DNA from: JAOADN01 sp046155885
GTDB lineage: Bacteria > Pseudomonadota > Alphaproteobacteria > Rhodobacterales > Rhodobacteraceae
DNA length: 8,229 nucleotides
Reading direction: 5' to 3'
Assembly: GCA_046155885.1 (NCBI GenBank)
Contig: JBJXFU010000155.1
Location: 1-8,229 of the forward strand
The notes beneath the pieces are model-generated. The model saw nothing but the letters and a program-made list of their open reading frames with translations, was not told where the DNA came from and searched no databases. Made by a program: the position numbers and the translations under genes. Shown here in pieces: positions 1 to 5,553 of the stretch (its first letter is position 1; every line of letters begins with the position of its first letter).

Positions 1-910
1 TGAACCAATCCCCAAGACTTTTCTCCGCCCGCCACCCTTGGCCTTGAATTCGTGGGTCTCTGTTGCCCCAACGCTCAATCTCTTTGTGCGCTGCAGTTCC
101 ATTCCAACTTGTGTACTCGGAGTCTGGCCGCTCATGCTTTTGTTCATGCCCCCCCGGATCACTCCCATTGACCGGATCGTTGAAGCTATACCCATACCTG
201 TTGGTCCCAACGCGTGGCTGGGCGACCTCCCACCAGTCCGGCTGCACGAACATCCCGAGCTTCGGATCGTAGTACCGCGCGTTGAGATAGAGAAGCCCCG
301 CGTCCTCGTCGAAGCGCTGCCCCACATAGCCCTTCGTCTCGTTCAGCAGCGTCGTGTCGAAGGTCTGCGTCACCTCCTCGCCATAGGGCCGGAACACCGA
401 CCGCTGCGCCGTCGCCCCCGTTCCCCGGGTGACGGCCCGCACCGACCCCCGCGCATCGGTGAAGAGCGCACCGAGCGTCGTCACCACCGTGCCGCCGGCG
501 TTCTTGGTGAGCTGGATGCGGATCGCGGGGTGGGGGTAAAGCTGGATCGCCTCGGAGTTCCCCTGGCCGTACTTCCGTATCTCCACCGGGCCGAGGGTGA
601 GCGTCACCGGCTGGCTGGCCGCTGGCGAGGCCGGGCAGGCGGCGGCCGGGTCGACGTTGACGATCTTCTTCAGCCGCGCCCCGTCGGCGCCGTAGACGTG
701 AGCCGGGTCTTCTCGGTCCCGAAGACCACCGACACCGGCCGGTTCTCGCCGTCATAGGCCATGACCTTGCCGTCGAGCCCCGCCGTCTGGTTGCCGTTGC
801 CGTCATAGGTCAGCGTCTGCGCCGCCCCGCCCGAGGGCGTCACCGTCGAGGGGGCGGGGCGGGGGATGGAGGGGTTGGTGGGTTGGCACTCACCCCACGG
901 ATTGCTGAAG
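1..910 (-). pseudogene. Displaced RHS module B: RHS core fragment with frameshift and partial, unidentified toxin tip (continues past left edge)
   Basis: Read on the minus strand, this begins just after the stop of the lipoprotein gene. The first part (frame ending at the stop at 670-672) contains YD-type repeats (LTYDGNGNQTAGLDGK, AYDGENRPVSV). Near position 701 the frame must shift by one base. It then continues as HVYGADGARLKKI and through the RHS-associated core (SVFRPYGEE, GLLYLNARYYDPKLGMFVQ, NRYGYSFNDPVNGSDPGGH) to the window edge with no stop. After DPGGH (146-148) about 48 residues of a different tip follow, including GTAAHKEIERWG and GWRAEKSLGDW. The G-T-x-x-H plus W-x-A-E pattern recalls restriction-endonuclease-fold toxin domains, but too little is present to assign it. 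No start codon with a ribosome binding site opens the core, the RHS N-terminus is absent, and the frame is broken. I therefore call a displaced, probably untranslated C-terminal cassette. Its immunity gene, if any, would lie beyond the left edge. Confidence 0.8.
146..410 (-). repeat. Direct repeat, RHS core copy B
   Basis: This segment matches 2056-2357. The offset is 1910 bases for 146-332 and 1947 bases for 341-410, the difference being a 37-base net insertion in the other copy. From about 227 to 311 the two copies differ at only two positions by eye. Outside that stretch identity is lower but clear. At 145/146 similarity stops abruptly at the codon for the H of DPGGH, which marks the RHS core/tip boundary. 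Confidence 0.92.
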
Positions 911-1369
911 CTACTGCACCCGCAAGTCCATGAAATCGAAATCGGCATCAACTAGATATCCCTTTCCGTTTACTATCACTCTGCGGCTTGTGATCTTGTA
1001 GCGTTGCAAGATTCGATTCAGCAGATCGAATCCTTTTTGTTGTTCAGGTGGCACAGTGTCCCGAAATAATCCTCCGGAGTGAGTAGTCTCAAAGTACACT
1101 GTCAGAATCCCATCAACTTTGACAATGCCGATTCGCGCTGGCATTTGTGCGCAGAGACACTCAAACGTCACAATTTCACTTTGGGCTAAATTTTCGCAAT
1201 GAGAGCCAAGCTTTTCTATTTCGACTTTCACATCTCGATAAGTGCTATCTTGCGTACTCGCTCCACGCTCAATCTTGAACTCTGTTCGCACCGGAAAGTA
1301 ATCTGAACAGGCACCAAAGCTTGATGAAACGGCGACAAGTGCGAAAGCGCGGAATATTCGGCATCTCAT
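911..1369 (-). CDS. Putative lipoprotein, probable immunity protein for the adjacent lipase toxin
   Basis: This 152-residue protein opens with a basic N-terminus (MRCRIFR) and a hydrophobic stretch, followed by SSSFGAC, which fits a lipobox with Cys21 as the lipidated residue. Ser at +2 predicts outer-membrane rather than inner-membrane retention under the E. coli rule. The body has cysteines at 58, 71 and 73 and no family I recognise. Its ATG overlaps the toxin stop as ATGA (1366-1369), so translation is probably coupled. Function is inferred: an exported lipoprotein directly downstream of a lipase-type tip matches the periplasmic lipoprotein immunity proteins (Tli type) known for type VI lipase effectors. 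The DNA is much more AT-rich than its neighbours, which suggests transfer. The alternative is an unrelated small lipoprotein. Confidence 0.72.
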   Translation of the reverse strand: MRCRIFRAFALVAVSSSFGACSDYFPVRTEFKIERGASTQDSTYRDVKVEIEKLGSHCENLAQSEIVTFECLCAQMPARIGIVKVDGILTVYFETTHSGGLFRDTVPPEQQKGFDLLNRILQRYKITSRRVIVNGKGYLVDADFDFMDLRVQ

Positions 1370-2283
1370 CGGCCTTCCCCATTGTCCCAGTAGCCCGAGT
1401 TGATAAGTGCATCATTCACTGCATCTAGGCCGTGATACCCTACGATTGTGGCGGCGCTAAAACCCGGAGACACGTGCATCGGATGTTGTCTGCCCATTGC
1501 TCCTGGCGCAAATGCGTTAAGGTTAGCTGCCGACAACGGATCACCGATGACCCAGTAGTTGTCTACCTCAGTCTTGGCGAAGACAGTCTGGGCAGTTCGG
1601 GCAAGGGTGACTATGGAAACACCGGCCGCATTAAATGTCTTTGCCTCTCTGAATTGTGGATTATGTACTGCCCATGCTGACACAGCCGCTTCACCGCCTC
1701 CAAGAGAGTGTCCAACGAATGAAAGATCTGCATCCTTGATCTTCCCAACTGCTGTCGCAACCTTGCGTGCCAAACGGACTGCGTCTTTGTATTGGGAGGA
1801 AGTTCCAACGACTTGGGGAATGTTGCCTCGTCGCCAGTCCGTATTATTCGTAGTTCCGGCAAATGCGAGAGTGTATTCGTTCGTCTTTATGTTTCGGAAG
1901 AGGCTGGCGTCTAACCCGGTCTTCGTATCCCTGAATTTAGCCTTGCCGAGACCTATTCCCCTCAAACGGGTGTCGTTCAACCGTTCGAACCCGGGAACTC
2001 CTTTGCCATTTTCGTATGCTGCACGGGACAGCTTGAATGCATCCGTTACAGATACATGCCCCCCCGGATCGTTCCCGTTGACCGGATCGCCCCCCGAGTA
2101 CCCGTACCTGTTCGTCCCGACCCCGGCCCTCGTCACCTCCCACCAGTCCGGCTGCACGAAGAGCCCGAGCTTCGGATCGTAGTACCGCGCGTTGAGATAG
2201 AGAAGCCCCGCGTCCTCGTCGAAGCGCTGGCCGATGAAGCCCGTGCCGCGCCGCGCTCGGACCGGTGGCGCGCGGCGCGGCAC
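1366..2283 (-). CDS. RHS core fragment fused to a lipase-type (class 3 / alpha-beta hydrolase) toxin tip
   Basis: The open frame is 305 codons from a GTG at 2281-2283, but that start lies inside an inserted hairpin and has only a weak upstream purine run. The native frame probably entered from the fragment above 2283. Residues 14-76 are RHS core (GFIGQRFDEDAGLLYLNARY, DPKLGLFVQPDWW, NRYGY, DPVNGNDPGGH). After His76 comes a tip of about 230 residues with a lipase fold signature: FAGTTNNTDW (141-150), FVGHSLGGGEAAVSAW (189-204) with Ser193 as likely nucleophile, FNAAGVS (217-223), GDPLSAANL (247-255) with Asp248 as candidate acid, and YHGLDAVNDAL (283-293) with His284 as candidate base. The likely action is hydrolysis of phospholipid or another ester in target membranes. 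The stop overlaps the lipoprotein start. Tip codons are less GC-biased than the core. The toxin domain is confident; expression of this locus is doubtful. Confidence 0.82.
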   Translation of the reverse strand: MPRRAPPVRARRGTGFIGQRFDEDAGLLYLNARYYDPKLGLFVQPDWWEVTRAGVGTNRYGYSGGDPVNGNDPGGHVSVTDAFKLSRAAYENGKGVPGFERLNDTRLRGIGLGKAKFRDTKTGLDASLFRNIKTNEYTLAFAGTTNNTDWRRGNIPQVVGTSSQYKDAVRLARKVATAVGKIKDADLSFVGHSLGGGEAAVSAWAVHNPQFREAKTFNAAGVSIVTLARTAQTVFAKTEVDNYWVIGDPLSAANLNAFAPGAMGRQHPMHVSPGFSAATIVGYHGLDAVNDALINSGYWDNGEGR

Positions 2284-2357
2284 TCTCGTTCTGCAAGGTC
2301 AGGTCGAAGTCAAACGCCCCCTCCTCGCCATACGGCCGGAACACCGACCGCTGCGCC
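2056..2357 (-). repeat. Direct repeat, RHS core copy A
   Basis: This is the partner of 146-410. The homology begins exactly at the core/tip junction (2056-2058, the His of DPGGH). It is interrupted by an inserted hairpin at 2243-2287 and ends at 2357, after which the sequence no longer matches copy B. Recombination between the two copies would delete about 1.9 kb containing the lipase tip and the lipoprotein gene. Confidence 0.92.
2243..2283. repeat. Perfect 14-bp inverted repeat (hairpin) inserted in the RHS core
   Basis: The arms are gtgccgcgccgcgc (2243-2256) and gcgcggcgcggcac (2270-2283), fully complementary, with a 13-base loop at 2257-2269 that contains accggt. Copy B has only 8 bases (333-340) where this copy has 45 (2243-2287), so the net insertion is 37 bases. 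This shifts the frame between LTLQNE and GFIGQRF. No T-run follows on either strand, so it is not a standard intrinsic terminator. Confidence 0.88.
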
Positions 2358-2413
2358 TTCTCCGCCCCCGCCCCTTCCCGAGCCGCCCGATCCCGTGCTA
2401 GCCCCGCCTTCAT
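2284..2413 (-). pseudogene. RHS core remnant upstream of the hairpin
   Basis: On the minus strand this frame reads AQRSVFRPYGEEG (about 2357 to 2319) and then a short stretch ending in LTLQNE, matching the corresponding part of module B. It then runs out of frame through the inserted hairpin. Upstream of 2357 the RHS similarity ends. The frame stays open to an ATG at 2411-2413 that shares the palindrome CATG with the rluA start, giving a possible N-terminus MKAGLARDRAAREGAGAEK that is not RHS-like. Whether that ATG is used is unknown. Only about 25 residues of true RHS core remain here, so this is the truncated 5' edge of module A. Confidence 0.68.
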
Positions 2414-3170
2414 GCCGCCGCCCGCCCCTGCCAAGCCCCCCGGCGTCCCGGGGACCCCGGCCCCCGCGACCTCCGCCCCGGGCGGGGCTGCGGACCCGAC
2501 CCCGGCGGAGGATCTGCTTCCCTCGGGCTTCCTCTACGCCCCGCCCGCCGCCCCGCCGCGCATCCTCTTCCACGACCCCCATATCCTCGTCGCCGAGAAG
2601 CCCGCGGGCCTGCTCAGCGTGCCCGGCAAGGGCGACCATCTGTCGGATTGCATGATGTTGCGCCTGATGGCCGTCTTCCCCGACACGCTGCTTGTCCACC
2701 GGCTCGATCTCGACACCTCGGGGGTGATGGTCTTCGCGCTGACGAAGCACGCCCAGCGGTTCCTGTCGGCCGAGTTCGAGAACCGGCGGACGAAGAAGAC
2801 CTACCTCGCGCGCCTTTCCGGGCACCTGACCCCGATGGAAGGAACCGTCAGCCTGCCGCTCGCCGTCGACTGGCCGAACCGCCCGCGCCAGAAGGTCGAT
2901 CCGGTGGCGGGCCGCCCGGCCGAGACGCACTGGCGCGTGCTGCGCCACGAGGCGGACGGCACCACGCGGGTCAGGCTTTACCCGGTCACCGGGCGCAGCC
3001 ACCAGTTGCGCGTGCACATGCTGGCCCTCGGCCACCCGATCCTCGGTGATCCGCTCTACGGCGAGGGCGCGCCCGCCGCCCCGCGCCTGATGCTGCACGC
3101 CGAAAGCCTGAAGCTTCGCCACCCCGAGATCGGCAAGGGGATGAGCTTTTCCTCGCCCGCGCCCTTCTGA
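2412..3170 (+). CDS. rluA: Pseudouridine synthase, RluA family (23S rRNA/tRNA)
   Basis: The enzyme isomerises specific uridines to pseudouridine; E. coli RluA acts on 23S rRNA U746 and tRNA U32. The 252-residue product has no S4 domain, as in RluA itself. Recognisable motifs are HILVAEKPAGLLSVPGKGDH (57-76), the catalytic signature HRLDLDTSGV with Asp99 as nucleophile, KKTYLARLSGH, LPLAVDWPNRPRQKV, and TGRSHQLRVHMLALGHPILG near the C-terminus. The WPNRP-QKV and SHQLRVHMLALGHPILGD stretches fit E. coli RluA better than RluC or RluD. I chose the ATG at 2412, although the frame is open upstream to 2265. It gives a Pro/Ala-rich extension of about 50 residues before the catalytic domain, and no strong ribosome binding site is visible, so the start is uncertain. 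The stop overlaps the next gene as TGATG. Upstream lies the RHS remnant on the other strand. Confidence 0.93.
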   Translation: MPPPAPAKPPGVPGTPAPATSAPGGAADPTPAEDLLPSGFLYAPPAAPPRILFHDPHILVAEKPAGLLSVPGKGDHLSDCMMLRLMAVFPDTLLVHRLDLDTSGVMVFALTKHAQRFLSAEFENRRTKKTYLARLSGHLTPMEGTVSLPLAVDWPNRPRQKVDPVAGRPAETHWRVLRHEADGTTRVRLYPVTGRSHQLRVHMLALGHPILGDPLYGEGAPAAPRLMLHAESLKLRHPEIGKGMSFSSPAPF

Positions 3171-3724
3171 TGGAGATACGCCACGGGGAATGGCGGGGGC
3201 TGCCGTCGTCCGCCGCGTTCTCGGCGGACGGGCGGCACAGGTTCCGGCTGACGCGGCGGCTGGGGGCGGGGCCGGCGGTGGTCTTCGTCATGCTGAACCC
3301 CTCGCGCGCCACGGAAACCGGAACCGATGCGACCGTATCGGGCTGCGTGAACCGGGCGCGCGGCTGGGGGTCCGGCCTGGTGACGGTGGTCAACCTCTTC
3401 TCCTTCATCAGCCCGGACCCGCGCGCGCTGCCGGGGCACCCCGGGCGGCACGATGCCGCGAACGATGCGGCGGTTCTCGACGCCGCGCGGCGGGCCGAGC
3501 TGCGCATCGCCGCCTGGGGCCGCGACCGGCGGTTCCGTGACCGGGCGGCCGCCGTGGCGGCGATGCTGACCTGCGAGGGGCTGGCGCTGCACTGCCTTGC
3601 CGTCACGAAGGCTGGCGCGCCGCGCCACCCGCGCGGCCTTTCCGCCGGCCTCGCCCCGCGGCCCTGGCCCTGCGGGACCGATCCCGAAAAATCGAGGCAA
3701 ATGAGACGTTTCATCGCGCGCTAA
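3170..3724 (+). CDS. DUF1643 family protein
   Basis: The 184-residue protein shows the DUF1643 pattern: FRLTRRLG (25-32), VVFVMLNPSRAT (37-48), an Asp at 53 followed by AT, CVNRARGWG (59-67), VVNLFSFISPDP (73-84), ND at 99-100, AAWG (114-117) and LAVTKAGAPRHPRGLS (143-158). The molecular role of the family is not established, and no catalytic residue can be named from the sequence. It is presumably cytoplasmic, since I see no signal peptide or membrane segment. Its ATG overlaps the rluA stop by one base (TGATG at 3168-3172), so the two genes are almost certainly cotranscribed and translationally coupled. Confidence 0.9.
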   Translation: MEIRHGEWRGLPSSAAFSADGRHRFRLTRRLGAGPAVVFVMLNPSRATETGTDATVSGCVNRARGWGSGLVTVVNLFSFISPDPRALPGHPGRHDAANDAAVLDAARRAELRIAAWGRDRRFRDRAAAVAAMLTCEGLALHCLAVTKAGAPRHPRGLSAGLAPRPWPCGTDPEKSRQMRRFIAR

Positions 3725-3793
3725 GGCTTTGCCCGCCAGATGGGGGCCGGGGTGAATCCGGCCGGGGGGGTCGGCGGTGGTGGAGCGCGCAGG

Positions 3794-4918
3794 ATGTTCA
3801 TGATGCTCGCGGGCCTCCTCGGCCTGACGCTGGCGGCGTCGGTGATGGATTTCTCGTCCGCGCCGCGGGCCGGCGATGCCGATGACGACACCGGCGGCGA
3901 TGGCGCGGGCGGCGGGGGGGATGACGGCGGGGATGACGGCGGGAATGACGGCGGGAAGGACGGCGGGAATGACGGCGGGAATGACGGCGGGAATGACGGC
4001 GGGAATGACGGCGGGGCCGTGATCGAGGGCACGCCGCTCGACGACATCCTGGGCGGCGGGGAGGAGGACGACACGGTCACGGCCGGGGATGGCGACGACC
4101 AGGTGAACGGCCGGGACGGCGATGACTGGCTGGAGGGCGGCGCGGGCGACGACGTGCTGATCGGCGAGGCGGGCGGCGACAGCCTCGACGGCGGCGCGGG
4201 CGACGATACGCTGCAGGGCGGCTCGGGCGGCGACAGCCTGGAGGGCGGCGCCGGCGACGACGAACTGTTCGGCTGGGAGGATGACGACAGCCTCGCCGGT
4301 GGCGCCGGCGACGACAGCCTTTCGGGCGGGGCCGGGGACGACAGCCTGGCCGGCGGCGGGGGCGCGGACGCGCTGCACGGCTGGACGGGCGACGACAGCC
4401 TTGACGGCGGCGCGGGGCAGGACACGCTGCAGGGCGGCGACGGGGCCGATCTCCTGGACGGCCGCGAAAGGGTGGCGCCCGAGGCGGTGACGCTGGCCGG
4501 GGCGGCGGCGGACGTGGGCGCACCTGACCCCGGCACCGGGCCCGCGTCCCTGGCCGACGCGCTGCAGGAGCGGGACTTCCTGAACGGCGGCGCGGGCGAG
4601 GATACGCTGATCGCCGGGGCGGGCGACTGGGCGACCGGCGGCGCGGGCGCCGACCGCTTCCTGATCGACGACTGGCTGAACGAACCCGCCGGCCCCGCCA
4701 CCATCGCCGATTTCGACCCCGGCGAGGATTCGCTGGCGCTGATCTACGACCCCGCGCACCACCCCGACCCGCAGATCGGCGTCGTTCCCTCGGAAGATGA
4801 CGCCTCGGTGATGCAGGTCCTGCTCGACGGCCATGTCGTCGCACAGGTCCTCGGCCGGCCGGACATCGGGCCGGGCAGCATCAGCCTGGTGCCGAAATCG
4901 CTGATCGGCGCGGCCTGA
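3794..4918 (+). CDS. RTX-type (hemolysin-type) calcium-binding repeat protein with N-terminal hydrophobic anchor
   Basis: The 374-residue protein begins MFMMLAGLLGLTLAASVMDF, a hydrophobic segment that could be a signal or membrane anchor. Residues 28-74 are a low-complexity Asp/Gly spacer with eight four-residue units (DDGG, NDGG, KDGG). Residues 78-223 hold RTX nonapeptides of type GGxGxDxLx (GGAGDDVLIG, GGAGDDTLQG, GGAGDDSLSG), which bind Ca2+ in a parallel beta-roll. A break of about 38 residues (224-261) is followed by one more cluster (FLNGGAGEDTLIAGAGD) and a C-terminal domain with IADFDPGEDSLALIYD (304-319). The start at 3794 is preferred because GGAG at 3782-3785 lies eight bases upstream. 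An in-frame ATG at 3740 has no convincing site. A short GC hairpin at 3745-3763 lies in the leader. The protein is strongly acidic and extracytoplasmic by inference. No protease or other catalytic domain is visible, so its role is unknown. Confidence 0.88.
   Translation: MFMMLAGLLGLTLAASVMDFSSAPRAGDADDDTGGDGAGGGGDDGGDDGGNDGGKDGGNDGGNDGGNDGGNDGGAVIEGTPLDDILGGGEEDDTVTAGDGDDQVNGRDGDDWLEGGAGDDVLIGEAGGDSLDGGAGDDTLQGGSGGDSLEGGAGDDELFGWEDDDSLAGGAGDDSLSGGAGDDSLAGGGGADALHGWTGDDSLDGGAGQDTLQGGDGADLLDGRERVAPEAVTLAGAAADVGAPDPGTGPASLADALQERDFLNGGAGEDTLIAGAGDWATGGAGADRFLIDDWLNEPAGPATIADFDPGEDSLALIYDPAHHPDPQIGVVPSEDDASVMQVLLDGHVVAQVLGRPDIGPGSISLVPKSLIGAA
3921..4016 (+). repeat. 12-bp tandem repeat, eight copies, in-frame
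   Basis: Eight consecutive copies of atgacggcggga or close variants occur: the first and last units end in g, and the fourth starts agg instead of atg. The period is a multiple of three, so copy-number change lengthens or shortens the Asp/Gly spacer of the RTX protein without a frameshift. Five of the eight copies are identical. Confidence 0.95.
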
Positions 4919-4939
4919 TCCTGCCGCGCCGCCACCCTC

Positions 4940-4968
4940 TTCCCAAGGCCGCCTTTTCCCCCTATATG
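4940..4968 (+). promoter_or_regulatory. Candidate sigma-70-type promoter for rpsO
   Basis: TTCCCA (4940-4945), a 17-base spacer and TATATG (4963-4968) each match the consensus at four of six positions. The pair lies in the 168-base gap between the RTX gene and rpsO. It would leave a leader of roughly 110 bases, long enough for S15 autoregulation, although I cannot identify an S15 binding structure by eye. Confidence 0.33.
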
Positions 4969-5074
4969 CGCGCATCGCCCCCGTCCGGAGCCCCTGTCGG
5001 CTGCCGGGCCGGGGCGCGACGATCATGGGCCCTGCTGGACGACATCCCGGCTTGCGCCGTCACCCGAACCTGAG

Positions 5075-5080
5075 AAGGAG
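5075..5080 (+). promoter_or_regulatory. Strong ribosome binding site of rpsO
   Basis: AAGGAG lies six bases before the ATG at 5087. It is the best Shine-Dalgarno sequence in the window and fixes the S15 start. Confidence 0.9.
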
Positions 5081-5086
5081 AGCCCG

Positions 5087-5356
5087 ATGTCGATCACCGT
5101 CGAGGAAAAGACCCGCCTGATCAAGGAATACGCGACCAAGGAGGGCGATACCGGTTCGCCCGAGGTGCAGGTCGCGATCCTCTCAAGCCGCATCGCCACG
5201 CTGACCGAGCACTTCAAGTCCCACGTCAAGGACAACCACTCGCGCCGGGGCCTCCTGATGATGGTCGCCCAGCGGCGGAAGCTGCTGGACTACCTCAAGG
5301 CCCGGGATGAGGCGCGCTATGCGAGCCTGATCGAGCGGCTGGGGCTGCGCCGGTAG
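5087..5356 (+). CDS. rpsO: 30S ribosomal protein S15
   Basis: This 89-residue protein has the standard S15 length and runs from MSITVEEKTRLIKEYA to the end. The GDTGSPEVQVA segment (20-30) and the signature around HFKSHVKDNHSRRGL (42-56), with His42, Asp49 and Ser52, are diagnostic. S15 is a primary 16S rRNA binding protein that organises the central domain of the small subunit. In E. coli it also represses its own mRNA. A strong ribosome binding site precedes it and an intrinsic terminator follows 25 bases after the stop, so it appears to be a short transcription unit. The usual bacterial neighbours truB (upstream) and pnp (downstream) are not adjacent here. Confidence 0.98.
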   Translation: MSITVEEKTRLIKEYATKEGDTGSPEVQVAILSSRIATLTEHFKSHVKDNHSRRGLLMMVAQRRKLLDYLKARDEARYASLIERLGLRR

Positions 5357-5380
5357 GGGGTTTCCCGGGAGGGAACACGG

Positions 5381-5416
5381 AGCGCCCGAGCCGGAAGGCG
5401 CGGGCGTTTTGCGTTT
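5381..5416 (+). terminator. Intrinsic terminator of rpsO
   Basis: An outer stem pairs 5381-5388 (agcgcccg) with 5401-5408, including one G-U pair. Above an A/G mismatch, an inner stem gcc/ggc closes a GGAA tetraloop (5390-5399). The 3' side runs into tttt, followed by gcgtttt. Position and structure fit a Rho-independent terminator for the plus strand. Confidence 0.85.
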
Positions 5417-5480
5417 TGGCGGGGCCGACAGCGGGCGATGCCGCGACGCACCATCTCTGCCGGTCCCCTTTCGGCACGGC

Positions 5481-5494
5481 ATGACGCAGATCAA
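5481..5494. promoter_or_regulatory. Candidate FNR/FnrL-type box upstream of the LysE-family gene
   Basis: ATGACGCAGATCAA matches TTGAT-N4-ATCAA at eight of ten defined positions. It lies 59 bases before the exporter start in an otherwise featureless gap (5417-5553). If it acted as a class II site, the transcript would begin near 5529. The hexamer at the expected -10 is poor, although GGTTAT lies close by. Chance occurrence is quite possible. Confidence 0.33.
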
Positions 5495-5553
5495 CGAACC
5501 CGCCCCAAGGGACCGGTTATCGGGGGGTTGAGTTTCCGGATGGTCGGCCGCCC

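Noticed and set aside
38..757. A 239-codon open frame on the plus strand
   Set aside because: Its codons are exactly opposite those of RHS module B, whose minus-strand translation shows conserved RHS core motifs.
1559..2182. A 207-codon plus-strand open frame
   Set aside because: It lies opposite the lipase tip and RHS core. The minus strand carries GHSLGG and YYDPKLG motifs, while the plus frame has nothing recognisable.
2243..2283. The hairpin as an intrinsic terminator or integron attC site
   Set aside because: There is no T-run on either strand and no attC core boxes. The arms are perfectly symmetric, unlike attC sites.
2310..3122. A 270-codon minus-strand open frame opposite rluA
   Set aside because: It is antisense to a well-conserved pseudouridine synthase and reads as low-complexity Arg/Gly sequence.
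3745..3763. A 6-bp GC hairpin before the RTX gene as a terminator for the rluA-DUF1643 unit
   Set aside because: It has no T-run and a short stem, and is likely to occur by chance at this GC content.
3921..4016. Short regular repeats that could suggest a CRISPR array
   Set aside because: The units are contiguous 12-mers without spacers and lie in frame inside a coding sequence.
3056..5026. A 656-codon open frame on the minus strand across the RTX, DUF1643 and rluA 3' regions, with a striking repeated VIPA pattern
   Set aside because: It is the antisense shadow of high-GC genes. The VIPA repeats are the complement of the 12-bp repeat, and the overlapping plus-strand genes have recognisable domains.
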